From contig NZ_CANLNS010000001.1 in the NCBI RefSeq assembly GCF_947492715.1, forward strand, positions 186,001 through 250,000: a stretch of 64,000 nucleotides of DNA, given 5' to 3'. Position numbers and translations under genes: made by a program. This document shows, piece by piece, positions 46,397 through 55,962 of the stretch (positions within the stretch are counted from its first letter, which is position 1; each line of letters opens with the position of its first letter). Origin of the DNA: an uncultured Psychroserpens sp. GTDB lineage: Bacteria > Bacteroidota > Bacteroidia > Flavobacteriales > Flavobacteriaceae. The notes under the pieces are model-generated. The model worked only from the letters and a program-made list of their open reading frames with translations, was not told the origin of the DNA and made no database searches.

Positions 46397-49300
46397 TTAG
46401 TTTTTAATAATACGAACCGTTTCAGTTGCATTATCTATTGTTACTTTAACAAAGTATGTTCCTGTTTGTAAAGCAGACAGGTCTAAGTTTTCTTCTAAGC
46501 TATTTGGTGTATTGTGTAATACTTCTTGTCCTAGCATATTGTAAACAGATACCTTTTGAATGTTGTTTTGAGCTTGTAAGAACAGGGTTTCATTTACAGG
46601 ATTTGGATAGTAGCTAAATGCTAAATCATTATCTACATCTTGAGTGGTTAGAGTATGGCAATTAACTGTAGCTTCCCATCCCGCTCTTTGTTCAATGGAA
46701 TCTGAAGTAAATACAAATGTTAAGGCTCCTGAAGGGTCTGTAGATGTAATGGTCATACCTTGTAAATCCCCTGTACCTTCTGGAACTACATCATCTCTAT
46801 CCCAACACCAAATTGTTCCACCTCCTGGAGGATTAATAGTTGCTGCTGTATCATCTTCTCCATTATAAATTGTTAATCCATCAAAACAATTAGTTCCACT
46901 ACTTTCTGTAGAGAAGAAACTAAAGTAAACACTAACAGTACCTCCTGCTGTATCTGGAGTAATTGTATAGGTAATCGTTTCTCCATTTGAGTAATCCTCT
47001 TCTGGTCCACCAGAATCTAAGAAAATTCCGTTAGTACATGATGGTGGCACAGCTACATAAGGTGTAATAAATGTATATGGTCCTGCCCAAGCAGAAACTC
47101 CATCTACACCACAATCTGCTTGTACATAAAACGCATAGGTGTTGCTTACTATCAAACCAGTAGCCGTATAAGGATTCGTAACACCTGTAGCAGTCGCAGT
47201 TCCTGTTGCAGTTTCTCCAGCTGTTACATCTACGAGTTCTATATTCCAAGACGTAGCAGTTCCATTTTCTGTCCAACTTAAATCTGCAGTTGTATCTGTG
47301 ATATTCGTAACTGTTAACGCAGTAGGTGCAGGGCATGATGGTAACTCAGTAAAAGATACATTATCAATTGAAATATCGGACTGAAAACCATGTACTACCT
47401 TTGTGGCTCTAAATGTAATTGTAATGGATTGATTTGCATATGTTGCTAAATCTATAACGGCCAATTCCCATGGCGATGTAGCAGATGCTTGTTGCTCACC
47501 TGACAATGTCCACACATTAGTTGTACCATTAACTAATACATCTAGTGTTCCTATATCATCACCAAACATATGATAGTTAAATGTTAATGCTGGTGCTGTA
47601 AGTGCTGTTAAATCAACTACAGGAGATATTAAATCCGTTGTATTAGCAATTGCTGTTGATGATTCTGTATAGAAATAGTTTCCTGTTGTAATTGACGAAT
47701 CTGGACCTGTATCGTCAGACCCTGTATCTGTACCTGGTGCAGATTCCCAATAGTATGTCCCTCCAGTTCCAATCCAGCAGTTTTCAGCTGTAAAAGCATT
47801 TGTTCCTGTAGTAAATGTTTCAAAATCTTCTGTATATGGTGCTGCAATTGTTGTACAGTCAGTTGTAAACGTAACAGGCCCAACCCAGTTAGAAGTTCCG
47901 TCTGCGCCGCAATTAGTTCTTACATAAAAATCGTACTCTGTGTTTTGTGTAAGCCCAGTTGCTGTATATGGGTTTGAAACAGCTGTTGCTGTTGCTGTTG
48001 GCGTTGTTCCTGCGGGTACAATTGCTACATCCCATGCTGTTGCAGAGCCATTTTCTGTCCAACCTAAATCGGCAGTTGTATCTGTAATAGTTGTTGCTGT
48101 TAACTCACTAGGTATAGCGCATGTTAATTCAGTAAAAGACACATTATCAATTGAAATATCGCCTCGAACAAATTCTCCTCTTGTTGCTCTAAATGTAATC
48201 GTAATGGGTTGGTTTGCATACGCAGATAAGTCAACTATAACCAATTCCCATGGCGCTGTACCAGATGTTTGTTGCTCACCTGACAATGTCCATATATTAG
48301 TTACTCCATTAACAAGTATATCTAAAGTTCCTATGCTTTCACCAAACATATGATAGTTAAATATTAATACTGGCTCAGTAAGTGCTGTTAAATCAACTAA
48401 TGGAGATCGTAAATCTGTTATATCACCGATTTCTCCATCTGTTGCCTCTGAATAGAAGTAGTTTCCTGTTGTAATTGATGGATTTGGACCTGTAAGGATG
48501 GTGCCTATATTTGTTCCTTGTGAAGATTTCCAAAAGTATTCACCATCCGTTCCAGTCCAACAGTTTTCAGCTGTAAAAGCAGCTCCTCCTGTAGTAAATG
48601 TTTCAAAATCTTCTGTATATGGTGCTGCAATTGCTGCGCAAGTAGTTCTGAACGCAAATGGTCCAACCCAGTTAGAAGTTCCAACTCCACCACAATCTGC
48701 TTGTACATAAAACTCATAATTATTATCAGGTGTTAATCCTGTAGCTGTATATGGGTTTGTAACTCCAGAAGTTGTCGCAGTTCCTGTTACAGTTCCTCCA
48801 GCTGTTATATCTACGAGTTCTATATTCCAAGACGTTGCAGTTCCATTTTCTGTCCACCCTAAATCGGCAGTTGTATCTGTGATATTCGCAGCTGTTAATT
48901 CACTAGGTGTAGAACATGTTGGTAATTCAGTAAAAGACACATTATCAATAGCAATATCTCCTTCAAATAAATCAGCACTTGTGGCTCTAAATGTAATACT
49001 AATTGCTTGATTAGCATACGCAGATAAGTCAACTACAGCCAATTCCCATGGTGTTGTTTCAGATGCTTGTTGCTCACCTGACAATGTCCAAACATTAGTT
49101 ATTCCATTAACTAATATATCTAGTGTTCCTATTTTATCACCAAACATATGATAGTTAAATGTTAATGCAGGTGCTGTAAGTGCTGATAAATCAACTACAG
49201 GAGATATTAAATCCGTTGTATCACCGGTTGCTCCATCTGATGCTTCTGAATAGAAATAGTTACCTGTTGTAATAGATGGAGCTGGGCCAGTATCGACTGA

Positions 49301-50305
49301 TCCTGTATCTGTACCTGGTGCAGATTCCCAAAAATATGCTCCACCTGTTCCAGTCCAGCAGTTTTCAATAGCAAAAGCTGCATCATTAGCTGTTGTAAAC
49401 ATTTCAAAATCTTCTGTATATGGTGCTGCTGTTATTACACACGTAGTCCTGAACGCAAAAGGCCCAACCCAATTGGTTGTACCACCACCACATTGGGCTT
49501 GCACCCAAAACTCATAATTATTATCAGGTGTTAATCCTGTAGCCATATATGGATTTGCAACACCAGAAGCTGTAGCAGTACCAGTAGCAGTACCTTCAGC
49601 TGTTATATCTACGAGTTCTACATTCCATAATGTCGCTGTTCCAATTTGTGTCCAACCTAAATTGGCAGTAGTATCTGTAATAGCAGTTGCTGTTAACCCT
49701 GAAGGCTCTGGACATGCTGTTGAGATAATTGTTGGAGCGTCAAAACAAAATCCCCATTTATAACCTGCACCACCTACTGTATCATCAAAATAAATTCTAT
49801 ACCTAAACCCTGATAATTGTGTAGCAGTAAAACCTGCAATATTAAGTGCATCTGTCGTGTATGCTTCAGCAGTTCCTGAACAATAATTATCCGTTGGAGC
49901 TCCTGCGGTATCAACATTAAATGGAGAACCTATGATATTCCATGTACTGGCATCTACATCCCAGTATTCGAATTGTAAAATTTCGGCATCGATATAATTA
50001 TAAACAAAGTTTCCAGAGATTATAATCGCCCTTTCTCCTGCTGTATAAGCAGCAGTCAAGTCAATTATAGGCGATTCTGCTGCAATATCATCATCGTGTC
50101 CAGGTCCGGCATCGTCATCATCGAAAGCAAAATTTGATGTTAACGTTGGATCGGCTTCTAAAGCCGATGGATCAGTATTATATGTTCCTGTAAGTGACCA
50201 ATCTGTATTAGGCCAATTTGCATTCTGATTTAATGTTTGTGCATATGAGCTAAACGTAAAAGCTCCTAACATGACAAACACGAATAATAAATTAATTTTT
50301 TTCAT
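46397..50305 (-). CDS. Large fibronectin-III/MAM-like/CUB surface protein with T9SS type A sorting domain
   Basis: 1302 residues. Signal peptide (1-22, FSSYAQ), an N-terminal β domain (about 23-200), then alternating fibronectin III modules (LTATAITDTTANLGWTQIGT ... NPYMATGLTPDNNYEFWVQA) and MAM/choice-of-anchor-like domains (APYTEDFEMFTT, LTFNYHMFGDKIGTLDILVN). Three such pairs are followed by a last FN3, a CUB-like domain (about 1090-1215: YTITPDTAGGTVSVYFSFFS, FDGLTIYNGEDD) and a type A sorting domain (FSYYPNPVNETLFLQAQNN, GTYFVKVT). Secreted and surface-attached by T9SS. Paralogous to the 50669 product. Confidence 0.92.
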   Translation of the reverse strand: MKKINLLFVFVMLGAFTFSSYAQTLNQNANWPNTDWSLTGTYNTDPSALEADPTLTSNFAFDDDDAGPGHDDDIAAESPIIDLTAAYTAGERAIIISGNFVYNYIDAEILQFEYWDVDASTWNIIGSPFNVDTAGAPTDNYCSGTAEAYTTDALNIAGFTATQLSGFRYRIYFDDTVGGAGYKWGFCFDAPTIISTACPEPSGLTATAITDTTANLGWTQIGTATLWNVELVDITAEGTATGTATASGVANPYMATGLTPDNNYEFWVQAQCGGGTTNWVGPFAFRTTCVITAAPYTEDFEMFTTANDAAFAIENCWTGTGGAYFWESAPGTDTGSVDTGPAPSITTGNYFYSEASDGATGDTTDLISPVVDLSALTAPALTFNYHMFGDKIGTLDILVNGITNVWTLSGEQQASETTPWELAVVDLSAYANQAISITFRATSADLFEGDIAIDNVSFTELPTCSTPSELTAANITDTTADLGWTENGTATSWNIELVDITAGGTVTGTATTSGVTNPYTATGLTPDNNYEFYVQADCGGVGTSNWVGPFAFRTTCAAIAAPYTEDFETFTTGGAAFTAENCWTGTDGEYFWKSSQGTNIGTILTGPNPSITTGNYFYSEATDGEIGDITDLRSPLVDLTALTEPVLIFNYHMFGESIGTLDILVNGVTNIWTLSGEQQTSGTAPWELVIVDLSAYANQPITITFRATRGEFVRGDISIDNVSFTELTCAIPSELTATTITDTTADLGWTENGSATAWDVAIVPAGTTPTATATAVSNPYTATGLTQNTEYDFYVRTNCGADGTSNWVGPVTFTTDCTTIAAPYTEDFETFTTGTNAFTAENCWIGTGGTYYWESAPGTDTGSDDTGPDSSITTGNYFYTESSTAIANTTDLISPVVDLTALTAPALTFNYHMFGDDIGTLDVLVNGTTNVWTLSGEQQASATSPWELAVIDLATYANQSITITFRATKVVHGFQSDISIDNVSFTELPSCPAPTALTVTNITDTTADLSWTENGTATSWNIELVDVTAGETATGTATATGVTNPYTATGLIVSNTYAFYVQADCGVDGVSAWAGPYTFITPYVAVPPSCTNGIFLDSGGPEEDYSNGETITYTITPDTAGGTVSVYFSFFSTESSGTNCFDGLTIYNGEDDTAATINPPGGGTIWCWDRDDVVPEGTGDLQGMTITSTDPSGALTFVFTSDSIEQRAGWEATVNCHTLTTQDVDNDLAFSYYPNPVNETLFLQAQNNIQKVSVYNMLGQEVLHNTPNSLEENLDLSALQTGTYFVKVTIDNATETVRIIKN

Positions 50306-50306
50306 A

Positions 50307-50495
50307 CTAATATTTATTTAATCTTATAATTTTATAAATCCCGATACATATAAAAACCATTCCTAGAACATAAAATATTGAAAGCATCAATACGCTATGA
50401 TTGTAAATCGTAATTACAATACCCATACTATTTAATAATAACCCTATTTTCAATTTATCAACAGGGCTCAACATGTCTTTAATTTTAACTTTCAT
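50307..50495 (-). CDS. Small two-helix membrane protein, uncertain
   Basis: 62 residues: a charged start (MKVKIKDMLSPVDKLKIG) then two hydrophobic helices (about 17-32 and 33-56) and a basic end. Its stop is 1 bp before the ATG of the 46397-50305 gene. No family recognised; it may be a real leader gene of the adhesin transcript or a chance frame. Confidence 0.4.
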   Translation of the reverse strand: MKVKIKDMLSPVDKLKIGLLLNSMGIVITIYNHSVLMLSIFYVLGMVFICIGIYKIIRLNKY

Positions 50496-50668
50496 ACTAT
50501 AATTTTAAGGTTAGTATTTTACTTTAATTTTTGTTTTCTAACGTCTAAAATTGACTGCATTATTGTACTTAATGAATGACTAATCAAATCATTATAGTGC
50601 ATCTGCGCTTTTTTAGTAAGTACAGATGCACAGCTATCAATCAACCATAAATAATGAAAAACTCATCA

Positions 50669-53254
50669 TTAGTTTTTAATAATACGAACCGTTTCAGTTG
50701 CATTATCTATTGTTACTTTAACAAAGTATGTTCCTGTTTGTAAAGCAGACAGGTCTAAGTTTTCTTCTAAGCTATTTGGTGTATTGTGTAATACTTCTTG
50801 TCCTAGCATATTGTAAACAGATACCTTTTGAATGTTGTTTTGAGCTTGTAAGAACAAGGTTTCTTTAACAGGGTTTGGATAATAACTAAATGCTAAATCA
50901 TTTTCGACATCTTGAGTGGTTAACGTATGGCAATCTACTGTAGCTTCCCATCCTGCTCTTTGTACAGTACTATCAGAAGAAAATACAAATGTTAAGGCTC
51001 CAGAAGGATCTGTAGATGTAATGGTCATACCTTGTAAATCTCCTGTACCAACAGCAGGCGTATCATTTCTATCCCAACACCAAATTGTTCCACCTCCTGG
51101 AGGATTAATAGTTGCTGCTGTATCATCTTCTCCATTATAAATTGTTAATCCATCATAACAAGCATTAGATCCATTATTTTCTGCAGAGAAGAAACTAAAG
51201 TAAACACTAACAGTACCTCCTGCTGTATCTGGAGTAATTGTATAGCTAATATTTTGATTATCTGAATAATTTCTACTAATTCCACCAGAATCTAAGAACG
51301 TTCCGTTAGAACATGATGGAGGTACAGCTACATAAGATGTAATAAATGTAGATGGTCCTGCCCAAGCAGAAACTCCATCTACTCCACAATCTGCTTGTAC
51401 ATAAAACTGATATGTGTTGTCTCCTACTAAACCAGTAGCAGCAAAAGGACTCGTAACATCTGTTGCTGTTGCTATACCTGTTGCTGTTTCTCCAGCTGTT
51501 ACATCTACCAGTTCTATATTCCAAGACGTTGCAGTTCCATTTTCTGTCCATCCTAAATTAGCAGTTGTTTCTGTAATAGTAGTTGCTGTCAACCCACTAG
51601 GCATAGGACATGTTTCTAGCGTTGAGAACGCAAATGGTCCAGCCCAAGTTGATACGTCATCTTCTCCACAATCTGATTGCACATAGAATTCATAATTGTT
51701 ATCCTGTGTTAATCCTGTAGCCGTATATGGGTTTGTAACTCCAGAAGTTGTCGCAGTTCCTGTTGCAGTTCCTCCAGCTGTTATATCTACGAGTTCTACA
51801 TTCCAAGACGTAGCAGTTCCATTTTCTGTCCATCCTAAATCGGCAGTTGTATCTGTGATATTCGCAGCTGTTAAAACAAATGGTTTAGGACATGTAGGCA
51901 ATTCAGTAAAAGACACATTATCAATAGCAATATCTCCTTCAAATAAACCAGCACTTGTGGCTCTAAATGTAATCGTAATGGATTGATTAGCATACGCAGA
52001 TAAGTCAATTACAGCCAATTCCCATGGCGTTGTTTCAGATGCTTGTTGCTCCCCTGACAATGTCCAAACATTAGTTATTCCATTAACTAATACATCTAGT
52101 GTTCCTATTTTATTACCAAACATATGATAGTTAAATGTTAATGCAGGTGTTGTAAGTGCTGATAAATCAAATAAAGGAGATATTAAATCTGCTGTATCAC
52201 CGGTTGCTCCATCTGATGCTTCTGAATAGAAATAGTTACCTGTTGTAATAGATGGAGCTGGGCCAGTATCGTCTGATCCTGTATCTGTACCTGGTGCAGA
52301 TTCCCAAAAATATGCTCCACCTGTTCCAGTCCAGCAGTTTTCAATAGCAAAAGCTACATCTTCAGCTGTTGTAAACATTTCAAAATCTTCTGTATATGGT
52401 GCTGTTATTACACACGTAGTCCTGAACGCAAAAGGCCCAACCCAATTGGTTGTACCACCACCACATTGGGCTTGCACCCAAAACTCATAATTATTATCAG
52501 GTGTTAATCCTGTAGCCATATATGGGTTTGCAACACCAGAAGCTGTAGCAGTACCAGTAGCAATACCTCCAGCTGTTATATCTACGAGTTCTACATTCCA
52601 TAATGTCGCTGTTCCAATTTCTGTCCAACCTAAATTGGCAGTAGTATCTGTAATAGCAGTTGCTGTTAACCCTGAAGGTTCTGGACATGATGTTGAGATA
52701 ACTGTTGGAGCCTCAAAACAAAATCCCCATAACCATCCTCCAACATCGTCATATGCAATACGATATTGGAAGCCTGATAACTGTGTAGCAGTAAATCCAG
52801 AAATATTAAGAAACGCAGATGCATACGCTACTGTACCATTACAATTCTGGAAATTTGTATTTGTAGAGTTACCTAAAAACGTGTCTAATGCTGTCCAAGT
52901 CATGGCATCAGCATCATAGGTTTCAATTGTTAAAACATCTCCTCCTAGTGCTCTGTAAACAAAATTCCCGCTTACGTTGATCCAATTTTCACCTGCTATT
53001 TGAGCAGCAGTCAAATCGATTACTGGTGAAGTCGCTTGGATGTTATCTACAGAAGTGATACCTGCAGCATCGTCATCAAAACCAAATGTAGCATCTACAG
53101 TTGGGTCAGATAATAATCCACCAGCGCTATATGCACCAGAAAGTGACCAATCTGCATTAGGCCAATTTGCATTCTGATTTAATGTTTGTGCATATGAGCT
53201 AAACGTAAAAGCTACTAACATGGCAATCGCAAAAAATAAAGTAATTTTTTTCAT
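50669..53254 (-). CDS. Fibronectin-III/MAM-like/CUB surface protein with T9SS type A sorting domain, second copy
   Basis: 861 residues, same layout as the 46397 product but shorter: signal peptide (1-22), N-terminal β domain, FN3, one MAM-like domain (APYTEDFEMFTTAEDVAF), three more FN3 modules, the CUB-like domain (about 650-775) and the type A sorting domain. The last 187 bp of the gene plus flank are identical to those of the 46397 gene, while the N-terminal domains differ, so the pair has undergone recent exchange at the 3' end. Element copy e lies 73 bp upstream. Likely a surface adhesin or binding protein. Confidence 0.92.
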   Translation of the reverse strand: MKKITLFFAIAMLVAFTFSSYAQTLNQNANWPNADWSLSGAYSAGGLLSDPTVDATFGFDDDAAGITSVDNIQATSPVIDLTAAQIAGENWINVSGNFVYRALGGDVLTIETYDADAMTWTALDTFLGNSTNTNFQNCNGTVAYASAFLNISGFTATQLSGFQYRIAYDDVGGWLWGFCFEAPTVISTSCPEPSGLTATAITDTTANLGWTEIGTATLWNVELVDITAGGIATGTATASGVANPYMATGLTPDNNYEFWVQAQCGGGTTNWVGPFAFRTTCVITAPYTEDFEMFTTAEDVAFAIENCWTGTGGAYFWESAPGTDTGSDDTGPAPSITTGNYFYSEASDGATGDTADLISPLFDLSALTTPALTFNYHMFGNKIGTLDVLVNGITNVWTLSGEQQASETTPWELAVIDLSAYANQSITITFRATSAGLFEGDIAIDNVSFTELPTCPKPFVLTAANITDTTADLGWTENGTATSWNVELVDITAGGTATGTATTSGVTNPYTATGLTQDNNYEFYVQSDCGEDDVSTWAGPFAFSTLETCPMPSGLTATTITETTANLGWTENGTATSWNIELVDVTAGETATGIATATDVTSPFAATGLVGDNTYQFYVQADCGVDGVSAWAGPSTFITSYVAVPPSCSNGTFLDSGGISRNYSDNQNISYTITPDTAGGTVSVYFSFFSAENNGSNACYDGLTIYNGEDDTAATINPPGGGTIWCWDRNDTPAVGTGDLQGMTITSTDPSGALTFVFSSDSTVQRAGWEATVDCHTLTTQDVENDLAFSYYPNPVKETLFLQAQNNIQKVSVYNMLGQEVLHNTPNSLEENLDLSALQTGTYFVKVTIDNATETVRIIKN

Positions 53255-53326
53255 ATTAATGATTTATTTAGTTTATTATTTAATCAGCCGAAATTAAACC
53301 TTGCAGCTTAAATTCTTTAATGTTTT

Positions 53327-53345
53327 AGGGTAGCAAAAAGGTTTC
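53327..53345 (-). promoter_or_regulatory. AACCCTTTTGCTACCC element, copy e
   Basis: Minus: gaaacctttttgctaccct then aaaacattaaagaatttaag. Ends 73 bp upstream of the 50669-53254 gene start. The stretch further upstream (53346-53420) also resembles that beside copy d. Confidence 0.65.
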
Positions 53346-53880
53346 AAAATCTAAAAACCTTGTGTTTGTGTGGGCTTTCAAATAGTACGATAGCATGATG
53401 CATTACAAAACCTCTTTTAAGAATAAGATTAAATGGAGAACCTATGATGTTCCATATACTGGCATCTGCATCCCAGTATTCGAATTGTAAAATTTCGGTA
53501 TTGATATAATTATAAACAACGTTTCCAGAGATTATAATCGCCCTTTCTCCTGCTGTATGAGCAGCAGTCAAGTCAATTATAGGTGATTCTGCTGCAATAT
53601 CATCATCGCTTCCAGATAAGGCATCGTCATCATCGAAAGCAAAATTTGATGTTAGGGTTGGATTGGCTTCTAAAGCCGATGGGTCAGTATTATATGTTCC
53701 TATAAGCGTCCAATTTGTATTGGGCCAACTTGCATTCTGATTTAATGTTTGCGCATATGAGCTAAACGTAAAAGCCCCTAACAAGGCAAACAAAGTAAAA
53801 GCATATACAACACTTTTAACTTTTTGTATTCTCTAATCATAAAGGAACACGTTGGACAGGATTCACAGCGTGAACGTGTA
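53344..53880 (-). pseudogene. Chimeric relic: deaminase fragment joined to a truncated T9SS protein N-terminus
   Basis: On minus, 53798-53880 encodes SCPTCSFMIREYKKLKV, homologous to the CEPCPMCSFMIREYKIKRVV segment of the deaminase gene 1.7 kb away. It runs directly into the signal-peptide tail and N-terminal domain (LGAFTFSSYAQTLNQNASWP) of the 46397-type protein. That part ends after about 120 codons at IIGSPFN and continues into intergenic promoter-like sequence. No proper start exists; it is a recombination scar. Confidence 0.75.
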
Positions 53881-53888
53881 AGGTTTGT

Positions 53889-53920
53889 TGCGGGAAAAGA
53901 CGCAAGTCATTTTCCCGTTA
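53889..53920 (-). terminator. Hairpin after the 53935 gene
   Basis: Stem cgggaaaa / ttttcccg (53891-53898, 53910-53917) with an inner gac-GCAA-gtc tetraloop hairpin. Confidence 0.6.
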
Positions 53921-53934
53921 GATATAAAGATAAT

Positions 53935-54876
53935 TTAGTGTTTTACAAACTTTAAGGTCTTACGACCTGTATCTGTTAATACTCTAGCTAGATAAATACC
54001 ATCTTTAAACGAAGAAACATCAATTGAGACTTTATTTTCAGATAACGTAGTATTCATAACTCGTTTACCAAGAACATCAAATATTTCAACTGAATTTAAA
54101 AGATTATTTGGTGAATCTAAATTCAACGTTTTCACGTCAGTATCATAAAAATGTGAAAAGTCATTTGCCGCAAAATTAGCAACTGACAAATCTTCATCAT
54201 TGGTTCTAAAGTTGTCTACGTATGCGAAACCAGAATAATTATCATGAGCGAATCTTACTTGCTCAATATTAGTCATTGTAGTTGCAACTATCCCAACAAA
54301 TATTGAAACATTATCAATAAAAAACTCAATAGAATTATTATCAAGTTCCATTCTAACATTAAACCAAGTTAAAGGTGTCCAATCTGCATTTGTATCTATC
54401 AAATCAACAGTTCCAGTTCCTGTTCCATCATCTGCTAAAACAACAATATCTCCTTCATAAGTAAATCTTATGTAGGTAATAAATACCTGATCTGTAAGGT
54501 TTACCAGTCCAAAAATATAATCTGAAGTATTAGTAGAATCGAATGTGTCAATATTCATGTCTGCTGAAAAAGTTGCTTCTGTATAAGACACAGCTGTAGT
54601 ATAATCATAAAAAGCACCAACTATTTGACTCGCTTGCCCTCCAAAAGCTGTTTCTTGAACGATTTTTAAACAAAAAGTACCATCAGTGGAGTTTTCATCG
54701 CTGATAATTTGATTTTCAATAAATGTATCTGCTCCTATAGGTGTAGACGACCACCCGTTCTGAGTATTTACGTTTCCTAAGGTAAATCCTTCAGAGGTCT
54801 CAAATGAAGTAGTTTGTTGTGAATGAATAGCGAAACTAAATAGAATGGCTGCAAATAATAGAGTAGTTTTTTTCAT
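53935..54876 (-). CDS. Secreted lectin-like protein with T9SS type A sorting domain
   Basis: 313 residues. Signal peptide (1-19, AIHSQ). Residues about 25-220 form a jelly-roll-like domain (TSFETSEGFTLGNVNTQNGW, FCLKIVQETAFGG, FNVRMELDNNSIEFFIDNV, VDNFRTND) as in concanavalin-like secreted proteins. The type A sorting domain occupies about 240-313 (LNSVEIFDVLGKRVMNTTLS, FKDGIYLARVLTDTGRKTLK). Element copy f lies 71 bp upstream. Ligand unknown. Confidence 0.88.
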   Translation of the reverse strand: MKKTTLLFAAILFSFAIHSQQTTSFETSEGFTLGNVNTQNGWSSTPIGADTFIENQIISDENSTDGTFCLKIVQETAFGGQASQIVGAFYDYTTAVSYTEATFSADMNIDTFDSTNTSDYIFGLVNLTDQVFITYIRFTYEGDIVVLADDGTGTGTVDLIDTNADWTPLTWFNVRMELDNNSIEFFIDNVSIFVGIVATTMTNIEQVRFAHDNYSGFAYVDNFRTNDEDLSVANFAANDFSHFYDTDVKTLNLDSPNNLLNSVEIFDVLGKRVMNTTLSENKVSIDVSSFKDGIYLARVLTDTGRKTLKFVKH

Positions 54877-55345
54877 AATGCATTATGTTTAATTAATGTT
54901 ATTAGAAACAAAAATATGCAGTTGAACTAAAATTCTTTAATATTCACAGGTAGCAAAAGGGTTTCGATAAACTAAAATTGGGTCTTAATACTTATAATAA
55001 TGTTGGTTTTCGATCAGACGATTTACGTTTCGACTTTGAAGATGATAAAAACGTTGGATTTATAGAGAACAAGGAGAAACTGAAATAAATTTACATTTAT
55101 GTATTGGCTATACGTTTTAGCAGTAAAAACATTGTACAACAACGTATATGGATTTGTTGTATGAGTTATGTGAGAGTTAGCACTTAACTTTGTGAGTATA
55201 AACCAAGTTGGAAATTCTGCGGAATCTAAAAAAGTACGCGAGAACAAGCAATTACTTAAAGCCATTACTAGCTACAATTTTTTAATTATTTGAAGCCATT
55301 TGATAACCTATGTATGGCTATTTTATAAATCAATTTTCAGGGTTT
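54877..55345. other. Intergenic region with a structured repeat-like sequence
   Basis: Includes element copy f and, at about 55080-55265, a stretch with internal inverted repeats (tacaaca / tgttgta around 55134-55161; agttagcacttaact around 55176-55190). An 80-codon frame across it (55023-55265) has no protein-like features. I believe the sequence belongs to an intergenic repeat family in flavobacteria, but only one copy is in this window. Confidence 0.4.
54947..54965 (-). promoter_or_regulatory. AACCCTTTTGCTACCC element, copy f
   Basis: Minus: gaaacccttttgctacctg then tgaatattaaagaattttag; ends 71 bp upstream of the 53935-54876 gene start. Shares the attaaagaattt extension with copy e. Confidence 0.65.
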
Positions 55346-55882
55346 CTACTTGTTTAATTTAGCATCACTTCCAAACATCCAAAGTGGTGTTTGTTTCATA
55401 ACTTCATTTGCCTCTTCTTCCATATATCCTCCTAAAATTTCAGGAACGTTTGAAAAAATAGGTGTCATATGTTCTAATTCTTCATCTTGTAAAATTGGCC
55501 ATTTTGAATGACCTCCAACATATAAAGAAGGTAAAGCATATACAACTCTTTTAATTTTGTATTCTCTAATCATAAAGGAACACATTGGGCAGGGTTCACA
55601 ACTCGTGTATAATGTACATTCAGATAAGTCTGTTGTTCCTAATTTTAGATGCGCATTATGTAATGCCAATATTTCGGCATGATCAGACACTTTCCCATTT
55701 TTATTGTTTATGCCTTCGGCTATTAACTTACCGTCTAGAGAAACTAAACTTCCAAAAGCGGCATCGCCTTTATTAACTGCTATTTGAGATAACTCAATAC
55801 ATCTTAGCATAATTTTTTTGTCGTACCCTTTAATTGTTTGCATATTTAACGTATTATCAGTTTTATTGTTAAGAATATTCAT
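55346..55882 (-). CDS. Nucleoside/guanine deaminase-family protein
   Basis: 178 residues from MNILNNKTDN; a start at MQTIKGY (55843) is also possible. Zinc-dependent deaminase fold with the ligand motifs HAE at 68-70 and PCPMC at 97-101. The family includes guanine deaminase and tRNA adenosine deaminase; EPCPMCSFMIREYKIKRVVY and the GG(H)SKWPIL C-terminal region fit the stand-alone nucleobase deaminases better than TadA. Cytoplasmic. It is the only metabolic gene inside the T9SS block, and a fragment of a duplicate is found in the 53.8-kb relic. Confidence 0.87.
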   Translation of the reverse strand: MNILNNKTDNTLNMQTIKGYDKKIMLRCIELSQIAVNKGDAAFGSLVSLDGKLIAEGINNKNGKVSDHAEILALHNAHLKLGTTDLSECTLYTSCEPCPMCSFMIREYKIKRVVYALPSLYVGGHSKWPILQDEELEHMTPIFSNVPEILGGYMEEEANEVMKQTPLWMFGSDAKLNK

Positions 55883-55962
55883 TACTACAAGCAATAAATG
55901 ATAAACTTTAAAATAATGCGAAAGTAAATTTTAAAGTTTATCATACTATAATGGTTGTGTTA

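Noticed and set aside
55023-55265. 80-codon minus-strand frame
   Set aside because: Composition is not protein-like and it overlaps the structured intergenic sequence.
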